64,000 nt of DNA from Myrica gale (lineage: Eukaryota > Streptophyta > Magnoliopsida > Fagales > Myricaceae). Shown in pieces: positions 1-10,213 of this stretch. A program made the position numbers and the translations under genes. Where the stretch lies: contig OZ005608.1 in NCBI GenBank assembly GCA_963930655.1, positions 2,728,001 to 2,792,000 on the forward strand. Direction: 5' to 3'. Positions within the stretch are counted from its first letter, which is position 1. Every line of letters starts with the position of its first letter. The notes below the pieces were generated by a model. The model was given only the letters and a program-made list of their open reading frames with translations. It did no database searches and was not told where the DNA came from.

Positions 1-250
1 AAGGAGAGTGACATTTTTGGTTTCCCGTTGAAACTCGGTTGATTGAAGTGTTCGTATCGGCCATAATAAATAAAACACGATGCCCTCTAAGTTAACATTT
101 AAAGAAAACAAAAAATCGGCCATAAAAATTCACGTCTAATTTTTGGGACATTGAAATGATATAAATGCCCAAGTAACCGCAGTTTTTGCCAATGTTTTTG
201 GGACATTGAAATGACAGCTAATCGATTTTCTTTTCTTAAACATTATATAA

Positions 251-490
251 TTATATTTAGGGATAAATGCAAAATTAGTCCCTGTCCTATACGCAAAAAT
301 CAATTTAGATAAAAATCATCGATTTAGTCCCTGTGATTCTATTTTCGTTTGTTATTGGTCCTCTATTCGGGACTGTTTTTATCACTTTCTGAAATCACAA
401 TGACAAAATTGATGATTTTCATATCACAGGGACTAAATCGATTTTTGCGTATAGCATAGAGACCAATTTTACATTTAACCCTTATATTTA
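251..490. mobile_element. Mutator-like MITE with 9-bp target duplication
   Basis: The element proper is 260-481 (222 bp). Its ends are inverted repeats of about 42 bp: the left end begins GGGATAAATGCAAAATTAG, and the right end read backwards begins GGGTTAAATGTAAAATTGG. Both continue to the shared block ATACGCAAAAATC. It is flanked by a perfect direct repeat TTATATTTA at 251-259 and 482-490. A 9-bp duplication with long terminal inverted repeats is the known signature of Mutator-like elements. It has no coding capacity, so it is a non-autonomous miniature copy. Confidence 0.85.
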
Positions 491-1422
491 CACTTGCCAG
501 TAGCTAGAATATGTTTTTTAAACTCTAATCGAGGAGCACTTCTGGCCAACTACTCTAAATGCAAGGAAATGATTGTTGGTGGCGAAAAATGGATTTTTAA
601 AATAATGTTACTATTGTTATTTTTTTAATCTACTTCTTTGATAGGCCCTCAAAGAAAAATGTACCAAACCTTCCTAATCTTTTCTCTAATAGCAGCTGAA
701 TATCAAATCTAAAACATGTTGTGTGTATATCGTGGCAACAAAGAAACAAATTATATAATTACAAGAAAAAGTTTCAAGGTAAGTAGGAGTTGTGCTGTTG
801 GACATTTGATGAACAAACTATCTTCTGTAATAACTATGAAAAAGGAACAGCCGAGAAAAATTAAAAGAAAAAAAAAACACTATGGGGGACAGTTATAACT
901 ACTCTCTTTGTATTCTCCGCCAGGGCCTATTGTAAATTAATTTCCTTTTCCACATATAAGGGTGGGCATTTGTTTCGGTTCAAATCGGAATATCCGGTTC
1001 TGGCTATTTTCGGTATCGTAACCGAATTTCATTTTAGGAAAAAATCGAAACTGGAACCGAAAATTCTGACGGAAATGCCAGAATTTCCCGTTTCAGTATT
1101 TAAAAATAAAAATAAAGTAGTGACTTGGGTCGACCCGGGTCACTTTACCCACCTAATTTCGCTGCAACCCTCACCCCCCTCTCCCAGTCTCCCTGCCGTC
1201 AGTCGTATCCCGTTTCAGAGTATCCCTTAGTCGTGCTCATCTCTCTCTCTCGTCGCATCACATTGGGGCCGAATATTTTGTTCGGTTTGTTTTGGTAACT
1301 GGCTGCTAACATGTTGAGTATTTTGTTCTTTATGATTTTTTAGCTTTTAAGTATTTTGTTCTTTATAGTTTGTTGACTCTGGGATGAGTCTGTAGTCATT
1401 CATGGGAGATTAGGGTGGGTAA
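491..1422. other. Intergenic, no gene recognised; degenerate repeat from about 958
   Basis: No convincing exon or RNA gene is visible. From about 958 the text is rich in variants of TTCGGTT and ACCGAA, a style typical of old degenerate hAT-type miniature elements. It resumes on the far side of the TRIM insertion, up to about 1975. I found no convincing 8-bp duplication at its limits, so the family call stays tentative. Confidence 0.4.
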
Positions 1423-1772
1423 CTTATTGTTGGGGTTGTCCCACATCGGTTGTGGAAGGGGTTAGTGGTCAGTTTATAAGTGTGAGGGAAAGCCTCACCT
1501 CTTGAGCTAGCTTTTGGGGTTGAGAAGGCCCAAGACCACCTAACACTGGTATCAGAGGTCAGGTTTACCAACAAGTCTCGGACCCAACAGTCCATGGGAG
1601 AAACGGGTTGTCTGCATCCAACCCAAGGCCCGATGTGTGAGGGGGAGATTGTTGGGGTTGTCCCACATCGGTTGTGGAAGGGGTTAGTGGTCAGTTTATA
1701 AGTGTGAGGGAAAGCCTCACCTCTTGAGCTAGCTTTTGGGGTTGAGAAGGCCCAAGACCACCTAACACTTAT
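1423..1772 (+). mobile_element. TRIM (terminal-repeat retrotransposon in miniature), complete and young
   Basis: Two direct terminal repeats of 118 bp (1428-1545 and 1650-1767) look identical base for base. Each starts TG and ends CA. A primer-binding site TGGTATCAGAGG, complementary to the initiator methionine tRNA end, starts at 1547 directly after the left LTR. A purine tract GTGTGAGGGGGAGA (1635-1648) lies just before the right LTR. The element is bracketed by a perfect 5-bp duplication CTTAT (1423-1427 and 1768-1772). The internal region is only about 104 bp and codes for nothing, so the element needed proteins from another retrotransposon to move. Identical LTRs indicate a recent insertion. 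Confidence 0.93.
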
Positions 1773-2496
1773 AGGGAGATGAAACCTCCAATTTGTTTAT
1801 GTTATGGAGTTCTGGAGGATAACGTTTTACATTTTTCATAGACAAAAGAAGATAGCTTCCCGATTGTGTTTTTTTCTCCCTCTTTGTATGGCCAGATAAG
1901 GAATCACGATGGGTACCGAAATCGGAACCAGAATGAGTTGTTTTTATTTCATCTGTTTCGGTGCCTAGCCTTAACTAAAAGTCTTTGAAAAAATATAAAG
2001 TCAGAAAAAACAAAAGCTTAATTGTTGTATTTATTTTTAACAAATTATTAAACTAACCTATCCTTGTGGTCAATTTTTTTAATCATAAGACTATTTTTTG
2101 TCTAAAAAAATTAATTGACTAACACAAAATCAAGTTGGATTGAGATTGAATAATTTATCCAGAATCCAATTCTTGTAAACAATGAGCTCACTTTTAGAAG
2201 ATCAAAGTATCTATACGTCTAGAAAAATTGATCACATATGACAGAGACCCGTGGATACATTAAATGAATGATTGGCTGGGACAAAGATTCTGCCAACCGT
2301 CTTTGAAACAGGTGAATGCGTCATGCATGGCCCATACTTTTAGTTCTATTTCTCGTACCCATCAGTATATAGTCCTTTTCCATGACACCATTGGCTCGCT
2401 CCTACGTTCGAAACTAACTTTTTATGGTATAATCATTTATTGCAATCGGTTATTTCCGTTGATTTTGATGAAGTCGTTGTTTGATTTTACCTTAGG
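1773..2496. other. Intergenic, no gene recognised
   Basis: The first 200 bases continue the degenerate repeat into which the TRIM inserted. After that the DNA is AT-rich. I see no conserved coding sequence before the SABATH-like exon, although earlier exons of that relic could be decayed beyond recognition here. Confidence 0.4.
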
Positions 2497-2782
2497 GATT
2501 GCTGAGTGAAGATAAAGCGGACTCCTTCAACATCCCACAATACCGCCCAACCCCAGTAGAGTTGTGCGCTTTGATAGAAAGAAACATGCGTTTCAGCCTC
2601 GAAATAATGCAACGTGTGGTCTGTCCCGCACGGAAGGTATATGATCTCCAAAGTGTGATATCGATGACAAGAGCCATTTGTTTTTTTGCTTTTTTTCTAA
2701 ATATGATAAGAGCCATTTGGGAAGAACCTATTCAAGACCACAGAGGCAAACCTTGGAAGGGCAGAAGACGAGTGGAGTTCTA
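2497..2782 (+). pseudogene. SABATH-family carboxyl methyltransferase, relic exon
   Basis: SABATH enzymes methylate carboxyl groups of small molecules (salicylate, jasmonate, others) with S-adenosylmethionine. After an acceptor-like TTACCTTAG the frame reads GLLSEDKADSFNIPQYRPTP. This matches the family block of the form EGL-x-EEK-x-DSFN-x-P-x-Y-x-PS. Further on, MIRAIWEEPIQDHRG resembles the helix of the form MRAV-x-EP-x-HFG. The stretch between them (residues that should carry conserved sequence) is unrecognisable, and the frame ends without the family C-terminus. No upstream exons with the SAM-binding motif or the substrate pocket were found within 2 kb. I infer a 5'-truncated, decayed gene copy. 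The substrate cannot be assigned. Confidence 0.6.
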
Positions 2783-3445
2783 AAGCTTTGGGCCGCAAGT
2801 GCAGTAGCCTCTTAACAAACTTGGATTAGGCAAAATCCAGAGCCAATCTGGCCTGAGTTTTCGACCCATCTCGTTATGCTGAGTTTTCATAGTAGCCAGA
2901 ACACCGCGGGTTGTTAACTCAGCCCATGGTCCATGGATTTGAAACTAATGAAGTGGAGTAAGCTGCTGAGGCCCATCGATGACAACAACTTCTATTTTGT
3001 ACGGCAAGATTCATTAATCTTCCCAAAATTACACATGAGTTTTTTTTAATTGTTAGTATAATTTTCATATGCGTAAATTCATAAGTTATTAAGACTTTAA
3101 AGTGCAAAAATAGAAAAGCACATATTTTAATTCGACGCTAAGAGGGGGAGAAGTTGTACAAATTACTTATTATGCTACTCGAAGTAATAAAAAATATCAA
3201 TTTTAAATGAAAATTCCAATGATACTATTGTCCCAAATTCTTCCTCGGCCCATTACACTAACTGAATTGCCTAAGCTTCTAATTATAGTTAAATACATTA
3301 TTTAAAATATTTTAATTATCGCGATTTTAATCTCAACTATCACTCAGCATGCTTAACACAATAGTGCTTATCACAATAACTAGACTCCAAATATGTCATT
3401 CAAAGCCATGCATTTTCCCGATTGTATGTCCGGATACTTTGCTGA
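2783..3445. other. Intergenic, nothing recognised
   Basis: The DNA is AT-rich, with no coding pattern, RNA gene or clear repeat structure that I can support. Confidence 0.4.
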
Positions 3446-3643
3446 GGTTGTGTTTGTGTTGTAATATTTTTGGTATGAGAATATGTGTTGGTATTGGGTT
3501 TAGTGAAAAAGATGAAGAGAGGTAATTTTTTTTATAGTTTTTGTAATTTTTTATATTTTTTATGGGAGAGAGATTATATTGGAATATTTTATTAGGAGAG
3601 AGATAAAATTTTGGGAAAGATTAGCTTTACAAACGCAGCCTCA
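3443..3643. mobile_element. Tourist-like MITE
   Basis: The element is 3446-3640 (195 bp). The ends are inverted repeats: GGTTGTGTTTGTG on the left, and GGCTGCGTTTGTA when the right end is read backwards. Internal text (TTGGTATTGGGTTTAGTG, AGAGAGATTATATTGGA) is shared with the copies at 34202-34398 and 56317-56420. Here the flanks are TGA and TCA rather than a clean TTA/TAA, so the duplication has probably mutated. Confidence 0.7.
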
Positions 3644-3723
3644 GTCACTCTCGTCTGCTAGTTTAGAGAAGGATTGTATTTCTTTTTTCTTTTCTTTTTT
3701 TGCTTTGGAATTTCGGAGTTTCA

Positions 3724-4477
3724 ACAAGCTGAAAATATAACCAACGTTTGATCAGACTATCAGGGGACGGCAGTAGCTCAAGGATAAGATACTCAAGAGC
3801 CGGAGCGAGCTAAACATGTAAGCAACAAATTTACAAAACAGGCTTTTAAAATGTATCAGATTCTATGATCGATTCCATTGGGGACATAGCTGCAAACAAA
3901 CAACGTACAATAATCAAATCAATTAAGGGGGAGTGAAAACATAGTAATTAGACTACCTTTTTTTTTCTGGGGGAAAACGCTTTACAAAGATGCAACTAAG
4001 ATGCCAAAACAGATCAGAAAACGATGCAGCTGCTCCAATGGCCTTGCTTAATTATGGGGTGAAACATTTAGTAGTAGTCACTAACTCTATAGATTGATCA
4101 CAAGCTGAAAATATAACCAACGTTTGATCAGACTATCAGGGGACGGCAGTAGCTCAAGGATAAGATACTCAAGAGCCGGAGCGAGCTAAACATGTAAGCA
4201 ACAAATTTACAAAACAGGCTTTTAAAATGTATCAGATTCTATGATCGATTCCATTGGGGACATAGCTGCAAACAAACAACGTACAATAATCAAATCAATT
4301 AAGGGGGAGTGAAAACATAGTAATTAGACTACCTTTTTTTTTTCTGGGGGAAAACGCTTTACAAAGATGCAACTAAGATGCCAAAACAGATCAGAAAACG
4401 ATGCAGCTGCTCCAATGGCCTTGCTTAATTATGGGGTGAAACATTTAGTAGTAGTCACTAACTCTATAGATTGATCA
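3724..4477. repeat. Near-perfect tandem duplication, 376/377-bp unit, at the 3' end of the TPP gene
   Basis: Copy 1 (about 3724-4100) and copy 2 (about 4100-4477) are identical by eye except for one extra T in a T-run (9 versus 10). On the minus strand the second copy begins only 22 bp past the stop codon of the trehalose phosphatase gene. The duplication therefore probably lies in its 3' untranslated region or terminator region. The junction shows only a few bases of microhomology. The identity means a very recent event, or possibly an assembly artefact. Confidence 0.95.
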
Positions 4478-4499
4478 CTATGTGCTCCCTCTTGCCAAT

Positions 4500-6752
4500 C
4501 TATGCGCATATAGGTCCTTCCTGCTTCTTCCATGTCACCAGGGAATTAAGGAATTTCATGACCTGCATATTTTTGAAGGGTCTCTTTGTTAAACAGAGGA
4601 AAGAAGAGAGTGAAATCTCAGGGTCGTCCAATCCAGTGTGATGATGCAGAGAGAGATATAGATCAAAGTTTCATACCTGTTCTGGGTTCCTGAGGGAGTA
4701 GAAAGCATTGGTTTCTTTTGGCACAGAAGAGACCAATATTCCATAACCTCGATTACCCTCCCGCAAAACCTGTTCACAGACAAGGATCTTGTTTTAATTA
4801 GCTGCATTATGGACTACATAAACCCCTATCAAATGCAGTCACGCTTGCATTACCTTGAAGGCATCTTCATCAGTTCTATCATCGCCAATATAGATTGGAA
4901 GCACGTCATTCCTACTACTTAGCCCTGCAACATTAACAAAACGCTCAAATAATAAAAAACAAGTATTAGGTCTTGTTGCTTGTACTCAGAGAAGAGTAAG
5001 AGAGGAGTTAATACCAAGAGATTCAAGCAGAAATTCAACTGCTTTTCCCTTGTTCCAGTCAATCGCTGGACGGACTTCTAAAACCTAACAAACGAGGAAA
5101 ACCAAGTAATAGAGGTTAACATGGAAAACATAAATTGGTGAAAAACAATCGGTATCCCTTTTATTAAAGGAGGAATATATACATATCAGCGTTCAGGAAA
5201 AGATAAAACGTACCTTCCGCCCATGAGTTAACCGCAATCGAGGGTAGTCCTTTAGAATATCATGAACACTTTGTGCGATAATAGGCCAGTTCTGAAGTCA
5301 GAAAAGAATTAAAAAGAAAAATGTAAACTTCTGCCTCGTGTACTCTTTGGTCAAATATGAGAAACCGGTAATAAAGCACCAAATGTAAACACCACCTTCT
5401 CATCTACATTACGGTAATGTACCGAGGCACAAAACTTGTGATTCTCAACTTTTACACCTGCGATCCCTTTAGTATTCTCAACGAGGGTTCTAAAAACCTG
5501 GCATTAAATAGAAACATGGAATTAGATGATAGGTTGATACATTAAGCACAAAACTGATATATTAACTGAAAAGGATTTCGCTACTTGCTTAGAGAACAAA
5601 AAAGGATCATGCACCTCGTCAATCAAAGGTAAAAATTCTCTAGCGGGCTGGAAAAGATTTACCTCCTTAACCTTTACCTACCAAGTCCAAAAATATTCAA
5701 AAGATTTAACAAAATAATTTTAGTACAGCATCATAGGTTCAACAGAAAAATTCTCTTCTTGCATTGAAGGGCGTACTCATGAAAGGATGTGTCATTCAAA
5801 CCTGTTGGACAGTAGATATAACACAATTTGGATGGTAATCAGGCACTTGTTGACTGAGTGGGCCCATAATGTCCATCCCATGACTACCAGCATAACAGAG
5901 TTCAGTTAGTCCTACCAATTCATAAACCTGAAAGATGCAATGGGTCAGATTCTAATAGCTTCCAGATGACACATATATACAAGACACTTGATGGACAGAC
6001 ACAAAACAGTTTTAGATTATTCAATGAAAGACCTTTAGTTACCTTATCACGGCTTCTTCCACTGATGATAGCAGTTGGGAAATACTTTGCAGCATTTCGT
6101 ACAGCAGAACGCATCTGAAAACATTTTGTTTGATTCCATAAAACTCGGGTGGAAAGCAAAATAAAGCAAAGCGCTTCATAAACATAAAAAAAACACCAAA
6201 CTCTTACATCATTAGACATAAGGGCACGATCTGGGTCATCCACTATTGGAGAAAGAGTACCATCATAATCTAAAAAGATTGCTATCTTCTTGTTCTTCGC
6301 ATAATTTGTAATTTGCTCAAAAGTGTTGAGTGCTGATGGGTACTTCAGCTGCACAATCAGAAAGACGCCAGAGAAAAAAAGATATCAAGTACGAGAACCA
6401 ACTGCAGAAAGAAGCTTTAATGTACATATCTGGATGATTTAATCAAAGGTAATGAGCATACCATCCAGGAGCGATAAGCAACATCAGCATCATCTGAAAC
6501 AAGCTCAAAATTGACATCCTTAATTAGCTTTTTCCGTGGGGGAGAAGAGGCTTTCATGGCATCCAGCCAACCATTAGATCGGACATCATCAAGCTTTGAA
6601 GGCTTTTTCCTTGGAATAGTTACATACTTACTGGAGGAGAACGAAGCTCCTTGCTGTGCGTAAGGCAATAAACCTGAATGAATTCCTAGTCTTGTCTTGT
6701 TTATCGGTGCAGGATCAGTTAAAACAGAAGCATGATTTGACTTCAAGTCCAT
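4500..6752 (-). CDS. TPP: Trehalose-6-phosphate phosphatase, 11 coding exons, 389 aa
   Basis: The enzyme removes phosphate from trehalose-6-phosphate, setting the level of this sugar signal. Coding exons are 6462-6752, 6208-6348, 6043-6114, 5802-5927, 5615-5677, 5396-5497, 5214-5291, 5015-5084, 4854-4924, 4677-4769 and 4500-4562. All junctions are GT-AG and phases close, giving 389 aa, close to the usual plant length of about 370-390. HAD-phosphatase motifs are visible: LDYDGTL at 123-129 with nucleophile Asp124 and Asp126, SGR at 162-164, and [10 protein letters not shown] at 328-337. The basic N-terminal 97 residues ([14 protein letters not shown]) are typical of plant TPPs and are the first exon. 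The start ATG at 6752 follows an upstream ORF in the leader. From memory, the nearest Arabidopsis relatives are TPPF and TPPG. The 3' flank carries a fresh tandem duplication. The protein looks intact. Confidence 0.97.
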
Positions 6753-6861
6753 TGGATCCAGATTGCTTCCGTGTCAGTAGTTATAAAAGCGATTATTCTA
6801 AATGTATAAGGTCGACTGCCAGACAGTCAAAATGCAGAATCGATCACGCTTCCAAATTTGT

Positions 6862-7092
6862 TCACCCAACTCTTTTGTCTATGAAAAACCACCTCTTCAG
6901 CGTTTTCTTGTCACTGCTGCTGGGCGAGCAGTCCATCAAGCATAAGCTTCTTGGAAACTGTTGATAATATCAAATCATTACAGCAAAAACTAAATGTTTT
7001 CCAAAGAACGAAAAAAAATAAACAGGCTATCAATCAAATATAGCAAATGATCAAACTAAGTATACCTTCTCATTTCCAATGCCAAACTGCAT
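6862..7092 (-). CDS. Spliced 40-aa upstream ORF in the TPP leader (conserved-peptide uORF candidate)
   Basis: Joining 7066-7092 to 6862-6957 across an intron (GT at 7065-7064, AG at 6959-6958) gives one open frame of 40 codons plus TGA. It starts MQFGIGNEK in the first part and ends KKTLKRWFFIDKRVG in the second. An in-frame TAA lies directly before its ATG and closes a 6-codon uORF (7093-7113). The stop is 109 bases before the main TPP start. From memory, Arabidopsis TPPF and TPPG have annotated conserved-peptide uORFs (CPuORF26 and CPuORF27), so this is very likely the counterpart. The known role of this class is to restrain translation of the main ORF, often in response to a metabolite. 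A second out-of-frame uORF of 10 codons (6911-6943) overlaps it. Exact identity with the Arabidopsis peptide was not checked. Confidence 0.75.
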
Positions 7093-7155
7093 TTATAGCA
7101 GGTGGTCAAACATGTTTGCATGCAGATCTTTGCTTCACGATTAATATTGAGATCC

Positions 7156-9772
7156 TGGTATCAGCAAAAGGGATGTAATTTCTACATCGAGTATAATCAA
7201 AAGAGGCTGTTAGTTTCAGGGTATGCAAAATTAACTGTTGAAGTATCCAGACACAATCCTGTATACTGAAAAGTACTTTCATCCAAGTACTATAATAACA
7301 CACGAAAGACAATAATTAAAAAAAATGCAGGAGCAACAGTTACAAAGAAAGGGATTAAAGTTGAAGCAAGGCATCGCCCAGGTAATATTCTGAAGGGATC
7401 AGACAGCAAACTGATAATGGAAGACAACTCAAAGCAATTGCTCTAGTCCAGTGACAATGCATTGAAACATTTTGAAAGATACAACAATCACAAATTGCAA
7501 ATGAACCACTGGCAGATTTTAAGTGCCAGTAAAACTAAGCTTGGAAAATAACGTGTGTGGACAACAAATTAGATGCTGAGTACCTAGCTGTTGGGGATTG
7601 GAGAGGCTTGAACAGGGGAAATATAACACGCAGGACAAAAGCAAGGTGCAGTGCAAGTGACCGTATTAATAGGTTCCATCTGGACTCCTTTTGGTAAAAA
7701 TAGTTACCACTCTTTCACGTTTGAACAATTCAACTTGCCAGTTTAACAGTAATATTTATATCTTACTCTCGACAGGATAGCACTCCTAATGATTTTCAAA
7801 AGAAAATGACTATGAGACCTGTCTTTACACTTAATTTTTTTTTGAAGGAAAATCACTTTGACCGAAAGCCTTTTCTGGGCAAAAAATAGAAGTCGGATTA
7901 CAGAGACTATTCCTCAGCCGCTAACAGTGAAGACATGGTAATAAGTTAATAACTCTCATAAATTGCTTGGAAGAATATTAAAACAAGTACAACAAAAGCA
8001 ACAACGACAAGTAAAAAAAAATCAATAATCTTTTCTCAATTTTCTTTTGACCAGTATACTGAGAGCTTCCCAAACGATCAAACTTTAACATCGGGACTCG
8101 TATACTTTATATATCTTAAAATAAAAAAATTCTTATACATTTCCCACACCCCCCGCTCAAGACGTGTAAACAATTTGCATGCTCTATAAGTGAAAATATA
8201 ATTATCTCGAAGGGAGAAACAATTCAAGATGACATGCACCACCCATTCAAAATAAATGCTTAACGTAATCACGCTCATTCAACTACAATGAATACGAAAA
8301 ATGAGCCAGATCCCCAGTCGGAGCCATTTTTAAGTTGTATTGTTCCATCTATTAGAGAAAACTGAGTCGCTGGCACAGAATTCAGCGTAGTAGCAAAGTT
8401 TCTACGGCTACATAAAATAATAAATAAATATAGATGAAACTACGTGGGCTTAAATTGGAGCATACAAGAAGGTTTCGCTCTCGAAGATCAAGTACATCCC
8501 TTTCGCATTCGTGTAGAAGAGAATATATATATATATATGTTCCTTCCATCGATAATTAAGACACTCCAACTACCGAAACTAACATAAACTTTAAGCCCCC
8601 ACCACGAGGAAAAGAACAAACGAAATAAGACGGAGAGAGAAGTTAAAAAATTAAAAGCTTTCGGGAAACAAAATTGGCCGCAAAATTATAGCTTTATTAA
8701 TCTTGTTAACCGTGACCGGCACTGAGTCAACTATAGGAACTTCTTGGAAAGGTCAGAAAATTCACTATTAAGAAATGGATCTAAAAAAAAAGAAAGAAAA
8801 TAAATGGATCTAAACAACTGAGTCTTTCTAAAACAAGGCCGGCCATGACTCATGAGCTTCTTTCTTTCAATTTTTTCTCCTTTGTTTTTTCGAGTTGCTT
8901 CCAAGGGAAGTGGTTCGTACACGTTTCCAAAGCTTTTAAAATCATTTTGCCTAGTTCGCAGCAACCGACAGGCATGAATTTGTTCTAAAATAAAGGACAT
9001 AAACAAATGGCCCATCAAATCAGTTTCTTCAATATATACAGCTCCACGCCTACATGTTTCGAAAGAAAAAGAAAAAAGAAATAAAAATACTAGTTCATCA
9101 AAAACTATAGGCGTTAATCGGTTAGACACTTTATGGTCCAAAACTATGTATGTAAAATATTAACCGAAGCTATGAATGTAAAATATTAACCAAACTGAGC
9201 TTCCCGAGTGCCAAACGTGAAACTCTCCGCGCGCCTTGTGTAGATGTGTACTATACGCCTTCCCGAAAGTTAAAAATCTGAACTTTTTTTGTTTCTCTGT
9301 TGCAAAAAAACAAGAACGGCTTCGCTTTTCAATCAGCGAAAGCTCGTAGATGATGTTGCCCAGAGGGAAAAAAAATGAAGAGAAGAAGCTGGTGGACTTC
9401 GCACGTCATAAAGCAGAAAGGTAAAAGATCCAGCTAAAGAAAAAAAGGGAAGATAAAAGCAGGGAATTTTATGATATAAATCCCAACAGCATTGCCTTTA
9501 CGTTGCATTCACACTGAAAATCTGAATTCTCCTTTACGAATCCAACACGGAAATGGCAGAAGAAATACCTGATTCACCAGTTAAGAAACGTAACGGTCTC
9601 TTTTTCCTATCAACCAAACACGACCCTGATCGAAAACCTGAAATGAAATGAAACTAAGGATCTGACACCAAAACAACCAAGGATCTACGCCATGCCCATG
9701 TGAAGAAAAAAAAATTACAAAGAGGCCGACTTATAAAGAGAAAAATTTACCTCTCAGGAAACGAAAACACCT
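7156..9772 (-). other. Probable long intron in the TPP 5' leader
   Basis: This is inferred from a donor-like CAG/GTGTTTTCG at 9772 and an acceptor-like TTTTGCTGATACCAG ending at 7155, which would open a leader exon at about 7154-7066. The DNA is AT-rich with no coding signal on either strand. The longest open frame (8731-9141, minus) is low-complexity and matches nothing I know. A long first intron often carries enhancing elements, but nothing specific can be pointed to here. Confidence 0.5.
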
Positions 9773-9900
9773 GAAAACCCTAGAATATTACAGAGTCACG
9801 CAGAGAGACAGGGAGAGGGAGAGGGAGAGGGAGGGAGAACTGCGCTATCGTAACAGAAAAGGAAAGAAGGAATTGAAGGTCGAGAGTTTGGGTATTTATA
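9773..9900 (-). promoter_or_regulatory. Inferred TPP core promoter and non-coding first exon
   Basis: Read on the minus strand, a TATA box TATAAATA (9900-9893) is followed after about 55 bp by a run of CTCCCT units (about 9839-9808). Such pyrimidine runs are typical of plant leaders. The segment ends in TTCTAGGGTTTTCAG before a GT donor. Transcription would start near 9865. This is sequence inference only, with no transcript evidence. Confidence 0.5.
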
Positions 9901-10138
9901 GCGTTTGATGGCCAATAGGAGACGTGCTTAACAAGATAACTAGGTTGTTGAACTGGGAAACACGACATCTCCCCATATGCATCCTAAATGCGACTATAAT
10001 ATTCAGAGAAATTTAAAAATATTTAACAATTACACACAATTTTTTTATTTTTTAGCAATACTTTAATTCAATTAGTTATTTTTTAAAAGTATGTCAAGGG
10101 TCCATATTGGCCCCAGTCGACGAGGTGACTTTAACTGA

Positions 10139-10213
10139 CACGTGCAGGTCGCAGTTTTGGGGAGTACTTAAAGGGCGGCACCTGTGAACGTATCTGGTTG
10201 ACGTGGCCACGTG
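10139..10213 (-). promoter_or_regulatory. Two G-box/ABRE cores upstream of TPP
   Basis: CACGTG cores lie at 10139-10144 (in TGACACGTGCAGG) and 10208-10213 (in TGGCCACGTGTCAG). They are about 270-340 bp upstream of the inferred start site. The second matches the classical ABA-response core ACGTGTC. These are binding sites for bZIP and bHLH factors in known promoters. Function here is inferred from position. Confidence 0.45.

Noticed and set aside
958-1990. A complete hAT element split by the TRIM
   Set aside because: The ends resemble each other weakly (AAGGGTGGGCA and AAGGCTAGGCA), but the flanking 8 bases do not match, so completeness cannot be claimed.
8731-9141. 136-codon minus-strand frame between TPP and its inferred promoter
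   Set aside because: It is low-complexity (Phe/Lys/Leu-rich), unrecognised, and inside the probable leader intron.
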